This document shows positions 53,703 through 62,522 of a stretch of 64,000 nucleotides of DNA, in pieces. Location: contig NZ_PDHO01000002.1 in assembly GCF_002887815.1 (NCBI RefSeq), forward strand, positions 310,001-374,000. The letters are read 5' to 3'. The notes below the pieces were generated by a model, which was not told the DNA's origin, did no database searches, and was given only the letters and a program-made list of their open reading frames with translations. Position 1 is the stretch's first letter. Each line of letters begins with the position of its first letter. The translations under genes were made by a program, and so were the position numbers. Origin of the DNA: Mycobacterium sp. ENV421 (GTDB lineage Bacteria > Actinomycetota > Actinomycetes > Mycobacteriales > Mycobacteriaceae).

Positions 53703-53773
53703 GGGTCGGTCTCCTTGGGTGCTTCGTGAGTTGGGCGCCATTCATCGTCGCCGTCGGCGCGGAATGCTAGTCG

Positions 53774-53789
53774 CGATTTCTTCGAATCG
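53774..53789. promoter_or_regulatory. 16-bp dyad between the LacI gene and the kinase gene
   Basis: CGATT-TCTTCG-AATCG. Symmetry with A/T-C-G half-sites and position in front of the kinase gene make it a possible site for the adjacent LacI-type protein. Confidence 0.3.
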
Positions 53790-53803
53790 ACGACTCGCCG
53801 AGT

Positions 53804-54808
53804 TCAGGCGGGCAGGTTGTACGGGGTGATCACCTGGATCGGGACGGGCCGCGCGGGCTCGGCGGGCAACGCGCGGTGCTGCTGCAGGATCAGCCGCATC
53901 GCGAGCCGGGCGTCGGCACGCAGGTCGTTGTGCAGCACCGCCGAGATGCGGCCCTCCCGCAGCAGCCGGCGGTTGTCGGCGTCGAGGTCATGAGCGATAA
54001 AAACTCGGCACGCGCGTCCTAATTGGTCGAACGCCGCGACCGTCGCCGTGTTTCCGCCGCCGACGGAGTAGACGGCCGCGACGTCAGGGTTGCGCTCGAG
54101 TGCGTCGACCACCAGGCGTTCGATGGTGGCGTCGATACCGTCGCTGTCCCCGACCTCGACGATGCCGCGGCCGGACCTGCGCAGCGCCGTCCGGAAGCCC
54201 ACTTCACGCTCGGCCTCACCGCGGAACACTGTGCGGCTCAACGTGATCAGTACGTCCGCCGGCGTGTCACCCAGCCACTGGTCCACCAGATAGGCCGCGG
54301 TGGTTCCGGCTCCGTGGTTGTCGATGCCGACGTACGCGCAGCGCGCACTGGCCGGGATGTCGGTTGTGTAGGTCACCACCGGGACGCCGGCGGCGACCAG
54401 ACTGTCGACGGCCTCGGCCACCTCCGGTTCATCCTGCGCCTTGAGCACGATTCCGTGGCTGCCCTTGATCCGGGCGAGCGTGTCCACCATCTGATCTGTC
54501 GACCCGGATTCCCACAGGTGAAACCGCGCGCGCAGCATCGCGGGCGCGAATGCGGGCAGTTCGGCTTCGACCGCGGCGCGGAAGGCGTCGGAGAACCGCT
54601 GCGGGGTCTGCATCACCACGTCGAGCAGGAAGCGACGTCCGTTGAGCCGCAATTGAGATCGTTGTTTCTCCAGATCCTCGATGGCCTGCAGCACCTCGGC
54701 GCGGGTGGCCGCCCGGACACCCGGCCGGTCGTTGAGCACCCGGTCGACGGTGGCTTCGGACAGTCCGGACTGCTGGGCGATCTCACGGACCTTGAAACGG
54801 TGCGCCAT
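53804..54808 (-). CDS. LacI-family transcriptional regulator
   Basis: 334 residues. The N-terminal helix-turn-helix KVREIAQQSGLSEATVDRVL is followed by the hinge and a periplasmic-binding-protein-like sensor domain (VPVVTYTTDIPASARCAYVG; AVYSVGGGNTATVAAF). The GLSEATVDRVLN helix differs from the usual VSxxTVSRVLN, as in a sub-group near sugar and cyclitol operons. Divergent from the oxygenase-dehydrogenase operon, which it probably controls. Confidence 0.92.
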   Translation of the reverse strand: MAHRFKVREIAQQSGLSEATVDRVLNDRPGVRAATRAEVLQAIEDLEKQRSQLRLNGRRFLLDVVMQTPQRFSDAFRAAVEAELPAFAPAMLRARFHLWESGSTDQMVDTLARIKGSHGIVLKAQDEPEVAEAVDSLVAAGVPVVTYTTDIPASARCAYVGIDNHGAGTTAAYLVDQWLGDTPADVLITLSRTVFRGEAEREVGFRTALRRSGRGIVEVGDSDGIDATIERLVVDALERNPDVAAVYSVGGGNTATVAAFDQLGRACRVFIAHDLDADNRRLLREGRISAVLHNDLRADARLAMRLILQQHRALPAEPARPVPIQVITPYNLPA

Positions 54809-54826
54809 GTTCGCACCCTATCGAGC

Positions 54827-54848
54827 TGATGGGTTTTTGATGGATTTC
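54827..54848. promoter_or_regulatory. 11-bp direct repeat in the LacI/oxygenase divergent promoter
   Basis: TGATGGGTTTT and TGATGGATTTC follow each other without a gap, nine of eleven bases equal. The 11-base period puts both on one DNA face. It lies in the 80-bp gap between two divergent starts. Confidence 0.3.
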
Positions 54849-54888
54849 TGGTGTTGATTGCGGCCTGAGTCACAGCAAGACTTTCGGC

Positions 54889-56049
54889 ATGGCCGATGTG
54901 CGTGCGCGGGTTCAACCTTGGTTGACGGCACAGGCTTATGAACTCGACGAGTTGATAAGCCTGACCGAGCGCGAGACCGATCTCGAGGCGTACCCGCATG
55001 CCGCCGAGGTTCGGCAGAACGTCCTCATCTACTCCGCCGCCGAGATGACCCGCGCCGACCGACGGGCTCTACAGGGCGAACTCATCACCGCGCTGGCCGA
55101 GGGGCCCGGGGTCGTCGTATTCACCGGCGCCTTCTCGGCCGCGGTCGTCGACGCCGCCAGCGCGGCGTTCGCGGCACTGATCGCCGATCAGCGGCGCACC
55201 GGCGGTGCGGCCGGGGACCACTTCGGTGCCGCGGGTGCCAACGACCGGGTGTGGAACGCCGCCCAGAAGCTGGCTTTGCACTCCCCCGCGGCGTACGCCG
55301 ACTACTACGCCAACGACCTGCTGGCCCTGGTCTGCCAGGCCTGGCTCGGGCCGCGATATCAGCTCACCTCTCAGGTCAACGTCGTCAATCCCGGTGGCGC
55401 CGCGCAGGTTCCGCACCGCGACTACCATCTCGGATTCGTCGCGCCCGGCCAGCTGACCGAGTACCCGTCGCACGTGCACCGGTTGTCGCCGACGCTGACA
55501 CTGCAGGGAGCGGTCGCCCACACCGCCATGCCGGTGGAGAGCGGGCCGACCATGCTGCTGCCGTATTCGCAGCTGTTCGAGGGCGGTTACGTGGCCTTCA
55601 ATTCACCGGAGTTCAGCGACTACTTCGCCACGCATCATGTGCAGATCCCGCTGAGCAAGGGTGATGCGGTGTTCTTCAATCCGGCGCTCTATCACGGTGC
55701 GGGCGCCAACACCTCGGCCGCGGTCCGTCGGATGGCGAACCTGTTGCAGATCTCGTCGCCGTTCGGCCGGGCGATGGAAGCCCTGGACCGCACCGCGATG
55801 GTGCGTTCGGTGTACCCGGCGCTGCGCGCCATGAAGGCCGCGGGCCGACCGGCGGCGGAGCTGCTCAACGCCGTGGTGGCCACCGCGGAGGGTTACCCCT
55901 TCCCCACCAACCTGGACCGCGACCAGCCGATCGGAAGTCTGGCGCCGCCAAGCCAAGTCGACGTCGTGCTCGCCGCGCTGGCCGACGATCTGTCCCCCCA
56001 AGCCCTCGACGTCGCGCTGTGCGACCAGAACGAACGGAGAATCCCATGA
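54889..56049 (+). CDS. Phytanoyl-CoA dioxygenase-family Fe(II)/2-oxoglutarate oxygenase
   Basis: 386 residues with a double-stranded beta-helix core. The HxD iron motif is PHRDYHLGFV, the distal histidine is in YHGAGANTSAAVRRM. The family hydroxylates fatty acyl-CoA but also many small molecules. The locus (Gfo/Idh, TIM-barrel epimerase, kinase, sugar ABC transporter) makes a sugar or cyclitol substrate more plausible than lipid; this is inference. Its stop overlaps the next start (ATGA), so the two are coupled. Confidence 0.85.
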   Translation: MADVRARVQPWLTAQAYELDELISLTERETDLEAYPHAAEVRQNVLIYSAAEMTRADRRALQGELITALAEGPGVVVFTGAFSAAVVDAASAAFAALIADQRRTGGAAGDHFGAAGANDRVWNAAQKLALHSPAAYADYYANDLLALVCQAWLGPRYQLTSQVNVVNPGGAAQVPHRDYHLGFVAPGQLTEYPSHVHRLSPTLTLQGAVAHTAMPVESGPTMLLPYSQLFEGGYVAFNSPEFSDYFATHHVQIPLSKGDAVFFNPALYHGAGANTSAAVRRMANLLQISSPFGRAMEALDRTAMVRSVYPALRAMKAAGRPAAELLNAVVATAEGYPFPTNLDRDQPIGSLAPPSQVDVVLAALADDLSPQALDVALCDQNERRIP

Positions 56050-57050
56050 CCACCCTCGGCGTGATCGGCCTCGGCCGGATCGGGGCCTTCCACACCGACA
56101 CACTGAGCCAACTCGACGGGGTCGACGGTCTCGTCGTCACCGATGAGCGTCCCGACGTCGTCGCTCAGGTGGCGACGAAGTACGGTGTGCGGTCGGTTGA
56201 TTCGGTCGACGCGCTGCTGTCGTCGGGTATCGACGGGGTCGTGGTGGCAGCCGCCACCCCGGCGCACGCCGAACTGACGCTGGCCGCCGTCGAGCGCGGG
56301 TTGCCGACGTTCTGCGAGAAGCCGGTGGCCTCCACCGCAGCCGAAAGCGCCAGGGTCGCCGAGGCCATCATGCGGGCCGGCGTTCCGGTGCAGATCGGCT
56401 ATCAGCGCCGCTTCGACGCCGCGTTCGCAGCCGCCAAGGCCGCGGTGGACCGTGGCGCGCTGGGCACGCTGCACACCGTCCGCAGCACCACGATGGACCC
56501 GGCTCCCCCGCCGATGGAGTACATCGCCGGGTCGGGTGGCATCTTCCGCGATTGCGCGGTCCACGATTTCGACACTGTCCGCTGGATCACCGGCCAGGAA
56601 GCCGTCGAGGTGTATGCCACCGGCACCGCGCAGGGTGATCCGCTGTTCGCTGAATACGGTGACGTCGATACGGCAGCAGTGGTGGTCCGATTCGACGGTG
56701 GCGCGCTCGGCGTCATCTCCAACGCACGCTACAACGGCCGCGGTTACGACTGCCGGCTGGAGGTGCACGGGTTCAACGACACCGTGGTCGCCGGCTGGGA
56801 CCAGGGTGTACCGGTACGGAATGCCGATCCCCACAACGACTTTCCGACCGGGCAGCCGCACCATTTCTTCATGGACCGCTTCACCGAGGCGTTCCGCACC
56901 GAACTGAGCGGCTTCGTCGACGTCGTCAAGGGTGCCCCGGTGCGCGGTGCCACCGTGGCCGACGCCGTAGAGGTCGCCTGGATCGCCGAAGCCGCCACCG
57001 AATCGCTGCGCCGCGGCGCACCGGTCCGCATCAAGGAGGTACGTCAGTGA
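56046..57050 (+). CDS. Gfo/Idh/MocA dehydrogenase, inositol 2-dehydrogenase-like
   Basis: 334 residues. The NAD-binding N-terminus reads LGVIGLGRIGAFHTDTL, the CEKPVA motif carries the catalytic Lys, and the C-terminal half shows FRDCAVHDFDTVRWITG with the His/Asp pair seen in IolG-type enzymes. It oxidises a hydroxyl of a sugar or cyclitol with NAD. The ATG overlaps the oxygenase stop; its own stop overlaps the next GTG. An IolG call is likely but not proven. Confidence 0.9.
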   Translation: MTTLGVIGLGRIGAFHTDTLSQLDGVDGLVVTDERPDVVAQVATKYGVRSVDSVDALLSSGIDGVVVAAATPAHAELTLAAVERGLPTFCEKPVASTAAESARVAEAIMRAGVPVQIGYQRRFDAAFAAAKAAVDRGALGTLHTVRSTTMDPAPPPMEYIAGSGGIFRDCAVHDFDTVRWITGQEAVEVYATGTAQGDPLFAEYGDVDTAAVVVRFDGGALGVISNARYNGRGYDCRLEVHGFNDTVVAGWDQGVPVRNADPHNDFPTGQPHHFFMDRFTEAFRTELSGFVDVVKGAPVRGATVADAVEVAWIAEAATESLRRGAPVRIKEVRQ

Positions 57051-57919
57051 AAATTGCCGGAGCCCCCATCTCCTGGGGTGTATGCGAAGTGCCCGGCTGG
57101 GGTCATCAACTCGGACCCGAGCGGGTGCTGGCCGAGATGCAACAAGCCGGCCTGTCGGCCACCGAGCTCGGCCCGGAGGGGTTCCTGCCCGCCGACCCCG
57201 CCGAGCTGACCGCGCTGCTGGGCCGCCACGGCCTGAGCTGTGTCGGCAGCTTCGCACCGGTGGTGCTGCACGACGCCGGCCACGACCCGGTTCCCGATGT
57301 CGCCGGGGTGCTGGAATCCATTGTGGCGTCCGGAGCTTCGATGTTGGTGCTGGCCGCCGCGACCGGCACCGACGGGTATGACTCCCGGCCCGATCTGGAC
57401 GACGAACAGTGGTCGACGCTGCTCGCCAACCTCGACCGGCTGGTGACAACCGCCGCCGGGAGTGGTGTCACGGCGGTGCTGCACCCGCACGTCGGCACGA
57501 TGGTCGAGAAGGGCGACGAGGTGGCCCGGGTGCTGGCCGGGTCGTCGATCCCACTGTGCCTGGACACCGGGCACCTGTTGATCGGTGGCACCGATCCGTT
57601 GCAGCTGGCCCGCACGGTGCCGGAGCGCATTGCGCACGCTCACCTCAAGGACGTCGACGCGGCTTTGGCCGCCCGGGTGCAGTCCGGCGAACTGACCTAT
57701 ACCGATGCGGTCTCCCAGGGCATGTACACCCCGCTGGGCACCGGTGACGTGGACATCGCGGGCATCGTTGCAGCGTTGCGGAACAACGGCTTCGACGGCT
57801 GGTTCGTCCTCGAGCAGGACACCATCCTGGACGGCGAGCCGGTCGGCGAGGGTCCGTTACGGGACGTACTGACCAGCGTCGCCTATCTGCAGCAAGTCGC
57901 GGGCGGCGTGCCGGCGTGA
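57047..57919 (+). CDS. Xylose isomerase-like TIM barrel, inosose dehydratase-like
   Basis: 290 residues of the sugar-phosphate isomerase/epimerase superfamily: APISWGVCEVPGWG, STLVANLDRLV-like barrel strands, LDTGHLLIGGTDPL and AHAHLKDVD with metal-ligand Glu, Asp and His. The N-terminal GAPISWGVCEVPGWG is typical of IolE-like inosose dehydratases. A very strong AAGGAGGT precedes the GTG. In the inositol pathway the IolG product inosose is dehydrated by IolE, matching the gene order. Confidence 0.85.
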   Translation: MKIAGAPISWGVCEVPGWGHQLGPERVLAEMQQAGLSATELGPEGFLPADPAELTALLGRHGLSCVGSFAPVVLHDAGHDPVPDVAGVLESIVASGASMLVLAAATGTDGYDSRPDLDDEQWSTLLANLDRLVTTAAGSGVTAVLHPHVGTMVEKGDEVARVLAGSSIPLCLDTGHLLIGGTDPLQLARTVPERIAHAHLKDVDAALAARVQSGELTYTDAVSQGMYTPLGTGDVDIAGIVAALRNNGFDGWFVLEQDTILDGEPVGEGPLRDVLTSVAYLQQVAGGVPA

Positions 57920-57949
57920 GCGACTCTTGCGGAGCGAACCGTCAGCGGG

Positions 57950-57983
57950 CATGCAGTCCCCGAGCCTGCGAGGGGACTGCATG
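57950..57983 (+). promoter_or_regulatory. Hairpin burying the ribosome-binding site and start codon of the second dehydrogenase
   Basis: CATGCAGTCCCC (57950-57961) and GGGGACTGCATG (57972-57983) are perfect complements around a ten-base loop. The right arm contains the GGGGA Shine-Dalgarno sequence and the ATG (57981-57983) of the Gfo/Idh/MocA gene. The left arm has another in-frame ATG (57951). In mRNA the start would be closed unless opened by ribosomes, temperature or a ligand. Confidence 0.6.
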
Positions 57984-58958
57984 AGCCTGCGCATCGGCGT
58001 GCTCGGCGCATCCCGGATCGCCGAGAACGCGATCGTCGGGCCGGCCCGGGATCTCGGTCACCGGCTCGTGGTGGTGGCTGCCCGAGATCCGCAGCGCGCC
58101 CGCCGGTTCGCCGACACGTACGGGGTTGAGCGCATCGCAGACAGCTACGCCGACGTGGTCGGGGACGCGGAAGTCGATGTGGTCTACAACCCGTTGGCCA
58201 ACAGCCTGCACGCCCCGTGGAATCTGGCGGCGATCAAGGCGGGCAAGCCGGTGCTGACCGAGAAACCGTTCGCGCGCAACCACATCGAGGCACAGCAGGT
58301 CGCCGACGCCGCCACAGCTGCCGGGGTGAGCATGCTGGAGGGGTTCCATTACCTGTTCCATCCGGTGACCCAGCGGATGTTCGAACTGGCAACCGACGGT
58401 GAGCTCGGCGAGATCCGGCACGTGGAGGTCCGGATGGCGATGCCGGCGCCCGCGCCTGATGACCCGCGCTGGTCGCTGGATCTGGCCGGCGGGGCGCTGA
58501 TGGACCTCGGCTGCTACGGCCTGCACATCATGCGCCAGCTCGGCGCCCGCGGTCTGGGCCGTCCGGCGATCACCGCCGCCCACGCCTCCCAGCGCAGCCC
58601 CGGCGTCGACGAGTGGTGCGACGTCGAGCTGCGGTTCCCGTCCGGCGCCACCGGCTGCAGTGCCAACACCATGACCGCCGAGGCGTTTTCGTTCACCGTC
58701 AAGCTGGTCGGCTCCAAGGGCGATGCACTGGCCCACGACTTCATCAAGCCGCACACCGACGATCGGATCACCATCCGCACGCCGGGCGGAACGCGGGTGG
58801 AGCACCTGGGCACCCGAGCGTCGTACACCTACCAACTCGACGCGTTCGCCGCCCACCTCCTGGACCATGTGCCGCTGCCGATCGGCGTCGACGATGCCGT
58901 GCAGAACATGCATTATGTCGATGCCGCCTACCGGGCGGCGGGCATGTCACCGCGCTGA
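57981..58958 (+). CDS. Second Gfo/Idh/MocA-family oxidoreductase
   Basis: 325 residues. LRIGVLGASRIAENAIVGPA starts the Rossmann fold, TEKPFARN carries the family Lys motif, and LMDLGCYGLHIMRQLG is the C-terminal domain marker. This variant (GASRIA) is common among trans-dihydrodiol dehydrogenase-like members. It follows the TIM-barrel gene by 61 bases in the same direction. The ATG at 57981 was chosen; ATG at 57951 would add ten residues. Substrate unknown. Confidence 0.88.
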   Translation: MSLRIGVLGASRIAENAIVGPARDLGHRLVVVAARDPQRARRFADTYGVERIADSYADVVGDAEVDVVYNPLANSLHAPWNLAAIKAGKPVLTEKPFARNHIEAQQVADAATAAGVSMLEGFHYLFHPVTQRMFELATDGELGEIRHVEVRMAMPAPAPDDPRWSLDLAGGALMDLGCYGLHIMRQLGARGLGRPAITAAHASQRSPGVDEWCDVELRFPSGATGCSANTMTAEAFSFTVKLVGSKGDALAHDFIKPHTDDRITIRTPGGTRVEHLGTRASYTYQLDAFAAHLLDHVPLPIGVDDAVQNMHYVDAAYRAAGMSPR

Positions 58959-58990
58959 ACCGGTCCTCCGCCGGGCCGCCATCGGGCACG

Positions 58991-59506
58991 ATGGCAGGTA
59001 TGCCGCAACGCTTTCCTGACGGTCACTGGGGCCGGGAAGACATCTCGCCTCTGTTCAAGCCTGCGCTCGCGTTCGCCTCGACGGCGGTGGGCTCGCGTGT
59101 CATCAGAGCACTCGTGCCCCTTGACCGTCGCGTGCTGCGGGCGACCAAGGGCAAATACACCTTGTTCGGCCCGACCTCGATGCCCGAACTGCTGTTGACC
59201 ACGACGGGCCGCAAGTCCGGCCAGCCGCGGTTGTCGGCGTTGAGTTACCTCCGCGAGGGCGAGCGCCTGCTGGTGCTCGGCAGCAATTTCGGCCAGCAGC
59301 ATCACCCGGCTTGGAGCCTGAACTTGCTGGCCAACCCGGAGGCCGTCGTCGCCATCAACGGGATCGAGATCCCGGCGACGGCCACCTTGGTGACCGGGCC
59401 CGAGCGGGACGCCGGTTTGGCACGCTTCCTGGCCTATCCGATGTACCAGGCCTACCGCACCCGGACCGACCGGGAGCTGCGACTGTTCGCGCTGACGCCG
59501 CGGTAG
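58991..59506 (+). CDS. Deazaflavin-dependent nitroreductase-family protein (DUF385)
   Basis: 171 residues from ATG 58991 (ATG at 59000 possible). KGKYTLFGPTSMPELLLTTTGRKSGQPRLSAL and HPAWSLNLLANPEAVVAI are the hallmarks of the Ddn-like F420-binding family (PF04075), abundant in mycobacteria. It may reduce a quinone or an enone using F420H2. Located 32 bases after the dehydrogenase and convergent with the ABC ATPase (one base apart), so it may be the last gene of the operon or independent. Confidence 0.85.
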   Translation: MAGMPQRFPDGHWGREDISPLFKPALAFASTAVGSRVIRALVPLDRRVLRATKGKYTLFGPTSMPELLLTTTGRKSGQPRLSALSYLREGERLLVLGSNFGQQHHPAWSLNLLANPEAVVAINGIEIPATATLVTGPERDAGLARFLAYPMYQAYRTRTDRELRLFALTPR

Positions 59507-59507
59507 A

Positions 59508-60332
59508 TCAGCGGCCCAGCTCGTGGGACAGCGCCTCGAGCTCGTCGCCACCGGCCATCTGCTGGGTCAGGTGTTCCAGGGTGATCTCGTCGTAGCTGCA
59601 GTCGAGCTTCTGACGGCCCCGGTTCAGCAGCACGAAATGATCGCCGACCATGTGCGCGTGGTGCGGGTTGTGGGTGATGAACACGACGCCGAAGCCGGCC
59701 TCTTTGGCGGCGGTGATGTATTTGAGCACCACCCCGGATTGCTTGACGCCGAGCGCGGCCGTCGGCTCGTCGAGGATCAGCACCCGCGCCCCGAAGAACA
59801 CGGCCCTGGCGATCGCCACACACTGGCGTTGCCCGCCGGACAGCGAACCGATCGGCACGTCGACGTCGGGCAACTCGATACCCATCTTCGCCAGCTCGGT
59901 CAGCGTGGTGGCCCGCATCGCGTTGGCGTCCAGCGCCCACGGGAAACTCTTCTTACGAATTTCCTGACCCAGGAAGAAGTTTCGCCACACCGGCATCAGC
60001 GGAACGACGGCGAGGTTCTGGTACACCGTCGCGATGCCCTTGCCCAGCGCGTCGGCGGGCGAGCTGAACTTCGTCGGTTCGCCGTCGACCAGCAGCTCAC
60101 CGTCGGTGGGCTGATGCAATCCGGCGATGATCTTGATGAGCGTCGACTTGCCCGCGCCGTTGTCGCCGAGAATGCCGGTCACCTCACCGGCATGCACCCG
60201 TAGCGAGATGCCTTTGAGCGCGGTGATGTTGCCGTAGGTCTTGCCGACGTTCTTCAGCTCGACGAGTGGCACGTTGCCGCCGGACGGGGCTTCTTCGGTG
60301 GGTCGATCCATGGTCGCAGTCACTTCTCTCAC
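59508..60332 (-). CDS. Sugar ABC transporter ATP-binding protein, single cassette
   Basis: 274 residues with one ABC domain: Walker A GDNGAGKST, signature SLSGGQRQ, Walker B RVLILDEPTAA and a switch His in FITHNPHH. CUT2-type (ribose-type) ATPases usually have two cassettes in about 500 residues; this one has one, like fructose FrcA. The GTG start overlaps the permease stop. It energises uptake by the permease and binding protein encoded upstream. Confidence 0.92.
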   Translation of the reverse strand: MREVTATMDRPTEEAPSGGNVPLVELKNVGKTYGNITALKGISLRVHAGEVTGILGDNGAGKSTLIKIIAGLHQPTDGELLVDGEPTKFSSPADALGKGIATVYQNLAVVPLMPVWRNFFLGQEIRKKSFPWALDANAMRATTLTELAKMGIELPDVDVPIGSLSGGQRQCVAIARAVFFGARVLILDEPTAALGVKQSGVVLKYITAAKEAGFGVVFITHNPHHAHMVGDHFVLLNRGRQKLDCSYDEITLEHLTQQMAGGDELEALSHELGR

Positions 60333-61387
60333 CTCTTGGCGGCGTAATTACGGAAAGCGTTGTTGGCGATCACCGCGAACAGCAGCATCGCGCCGAGGAA
60401 AAACTTGAACCAGTCGGGGTTCCAGCCCGCGTAGACGATGCCCTGATTCGTCATGCCGAAGATGAACGCGCCGATGGCGGCCCCGACGGCGGTGCCGTAG
60501 CCGCCGGTCAGCAGGCAGCCACCGATCACCGCGGCGATGATGTAGAAGAACTCGTTGCCGATGCCCTGCCCGGACTGCACCGTGTTGAACGCGAACAGCA
60601 GGTGCATGCCGACGAACCAGGCGCAGAAGCCGACGAACATGAACATCCCGATCTTGACCTTGGTCACCGGAACACCCACCGCGCGAGCGCTTTCGGCATC
60701 ACCACCGACCGCGAAGATCCAGTTGCCGATCTTGGTCTTGAACAACACCCAGGTGGCCACCGCGGTGAACACCAGCCACCACACCACCGTGATGCGGATG
60801 CTCACACCGAACAGGGTGAACGACGAGGCGAACACCTTCTGCGCCGAGTCCCAACCCTGCATGTCGTTCACGCTTTGCGTGGCGACTTGTCCGGCAAGGA
60901 GTTTGGTGACGGCGAGGTTGATGCCGGCCAGCATGAAGAACGTGCTCAGGGTGATCAGGAACGACGGGATCTTGGTCTTCATCACCAGGAAGCCGTTCAA
61001 GAACCCGACGCCCAGCGCCAGGATCAGGGCGAGGCCGGCACCCGCCCACAGATTGAGGTGCAGGTTGTAGGACAGCATCGACGCCGCGAGCGAGCTGAAC
61101 GTCACCGCCACGCCCGTCGACAGGTCGAACTCACCGCCGATCATCAGCACCGCGACGCCGCAGGCCATGATCCCGATGGTCGAGCTGGCGTAGAGGACCG
61201 TGGCAAGTGACGAGGCCTGCCGGAACGGGTCGGCCACGATGAGGAAGAAGATGAAGATCCCGATTGCGCCGATGCCCGCGCCCATCTCAGGCCGAATCAA
61301 CAGGCGCTGCAGCCGATTCCGTTCCTTGACCCGTTCGTCGTGAACGACTTTGTGGTCGCCGACCTCGAGATCTGCTTGCGTACTCAT
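60329..61387 (-). CDS. Sugar ABC transporter permease, ribose/CUT2 type
   Basis: 352 residues with about nine to ten membrane helices and the BPD-2 family block GGEFDLSTGVAVTFSSLAAS and TGGYGTAVGAAIGAFIFGM near the C-terminus. Cytoplasmic N-terminus of about 45 residues. Forms the membrane channel for the sugar ABC system with the ATPase and the binding protein, likely as a homodimer. Confidence 0.92.
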   Translation of the reverse strand: MSTQADLEVGDHKVVHDERVKERNRLQRLLIRPEMGAGIGAIGIFIFFLIVADPFRQASSLATVLYASSTIGIMACGVAVLMIGGEFDLSTGVAVTFSSLAASMLSYNLHLNLWAGAGLALILALGVGFLNGFLVMKTKIPSFLITLSTFFMLAGINLAVTKLLAGQVATQSVNDMQGWDSAQKVFASSFTLFGVSIRITVVWWLVFTAVATWVLFKTKIGNWIFAVGGDAESARAVGVPVTKVKIGMFMFVGFCAWFVGMHLLFAFNTVQSGQGIGNEFFYIIAAVIGGCLLTGGYGTAVGAAIGAFIFGMTNQGIVYAGWNPDWFKFFLGAMLLFAVIANNAFRNYAAKR

Positions 61388-61403
61388 GTCTGTCCCCAGG
61401 TCG

Positions 61404-62390
61404 CTATCGGGTTCCGGCCTTGGCCAATTCGGCCACGGCGTCGATGTTGGACTTGTCGATGAAGGACGGCCCAGTCAGGGTCGGCTGGTTGCCGCCGATG
61501 ATGTTCTTGTTACTGAGGTAGAGCCACAGCGAGTCGACGGCCAAGTAGCCCTGAAGGAATGGCTGCTGATCGACGGCCCACTGCACGTCCCCCTTCTGAA
61601 TCGCGTCGACGAGCGCCGCGTTGGTGTCGAAGGTGGCAACCTTGGCGTTGCTGTTTGCGTTCTTGACCGACTGGACTGCGGTCAGCGCGAACGGCGCCCC
61701 GAGAGTCAGAACCGCGTCGACGCCCGGATCCTGCTGGAGCTTCGCGGTGATCGTCGATTCCACCGACGGCATGTCCTTGCCGTTGACGTTGAGGATCTCC
61801 GTTGCGGGGAAGGTGTTCTTCACACCTGCGCAGCGCGCTTCGAGATCCACGTGACCCTGTTCCTGGATGACGCACACCACCTTCTTGGCGCCTTCGGACT
61901 GCAGCCGCTTGCCCGCCTCTTGGCCGGCGATGTAGCCGTCCTGGCCGAAGTACTCCTTGACGCCCATCGCCTGCCAGGCGTCAAGGCCGGCGTTGAACGC
62001 AACCACGGGGATGCCTTTGGATTCGGCGCTCTGCACGGCGGCCTTCATCGCGTCCGGCTTGGCCAGTGTCACGGCGATACCCTTGACACCACTGTCGATT
62101 GCGCTCTGGACCAGGTTGGCCTGATTGGGCGCCTCGGGATCGCTGGAGTAGCGCAGCTCGAGGTTGTCTTTCTTGGCAGCGGTCTCGGCACCCTTGCGGA
62201 CGAGATCCCAGAAGGAATCACCGGGCGCCTCGTGGGTGATCATCGCGATGGTCATCCGTGGCGTGTCGACGGTGCCGCCGCCCGAACCGCTTCCGTTGTC
62301 CCGCGGTTTGCCGCCGGTGGCGGAGCAGGCAGCCAGCCCGATCACGACCGCGCTCACCCCTGCCACAGCCGCTAGCCGATTGAACTTCAT
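61404..62390 (-). CDS. Sugar ABC transporter substrate-binding lipoprotein
   Basis: 328 residues. The N-terminal signal ends in the lipobox LAAC (acylation Cys near residue 22), followed by a Gly/Ser linker and a periplasmic-binding type 1 (ribose-binding-like) fold: MTIAMITHEAPGDSFWDLVR, IPVVAFNAGLDAW, AVLTLGAPFALTAV. Upstream, AAGGAGTCGGC gives an ideal ribosome-binding site for the ATG at 62390. It captures the sugar outside the cell membrane. Promoter and a dyad overlap at 62446-62480. Confidence 0.93.
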   Translation of the reverse strand: MKFNRLAAVAGVSAVVIGLAACSATGGKPRDNGSGSGGGTVDTPRMTIAMITHEAPGDSFWDLVRKGAETAAKKDNLELRYSSDPEAPNQANLVQSAIDSGVKGIAVTLAKPDAMKAAVQSAESKGIPVVAFNAGLDAWQAMGVKEYFGQDGYIAGQEAGKRLQSEGAKKVVCVIQEQGHVDLEARCAGVKNTFPATEILNVNGKDMPSVESTITAKLQQDPGVDAVLTLGAPFALTAVQSVKNANSNAKVATFDTNAALVDAIQKGDVQWAVDQQPFLQGYLAVDSLWLYLSNKNIIGGNQPTLTGPSFIDKSNIDAVAELAKAGTR

Positions 62391-62445
62391 GCCGACTCCT
62401 TGTCTCCATCGCGGTGTTCGTCGCCCACGACACGCCCTTGCCTCG

Positions 62446-62480
62446 ATGTAATACGGCTCACAGCAGAAAGTCAATACTTT
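62446..62480 (-). promoter_or_regulatory. Promoter of the ABC transporter with overlapping dyad
   Basis: On the minus strand TTGACT (62469-62474) and TTACAT (62446-62451) are 17 bases apart, a good sigma-A arrangement about 50 bases before the binding-protein start. The dyad AAAGT-CAAT-ACTTT (62467-62480) covers the -35, the position of a repressor site. On the other strand TAGGGT (62511) precedes the TIM-barrel gene start. Confidence 0.5.
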
Positions 62481-62522
62481 GTTAGGACATTCGGACTGCA
62501 GGTCAAATGCTAGGGTGCCGGG

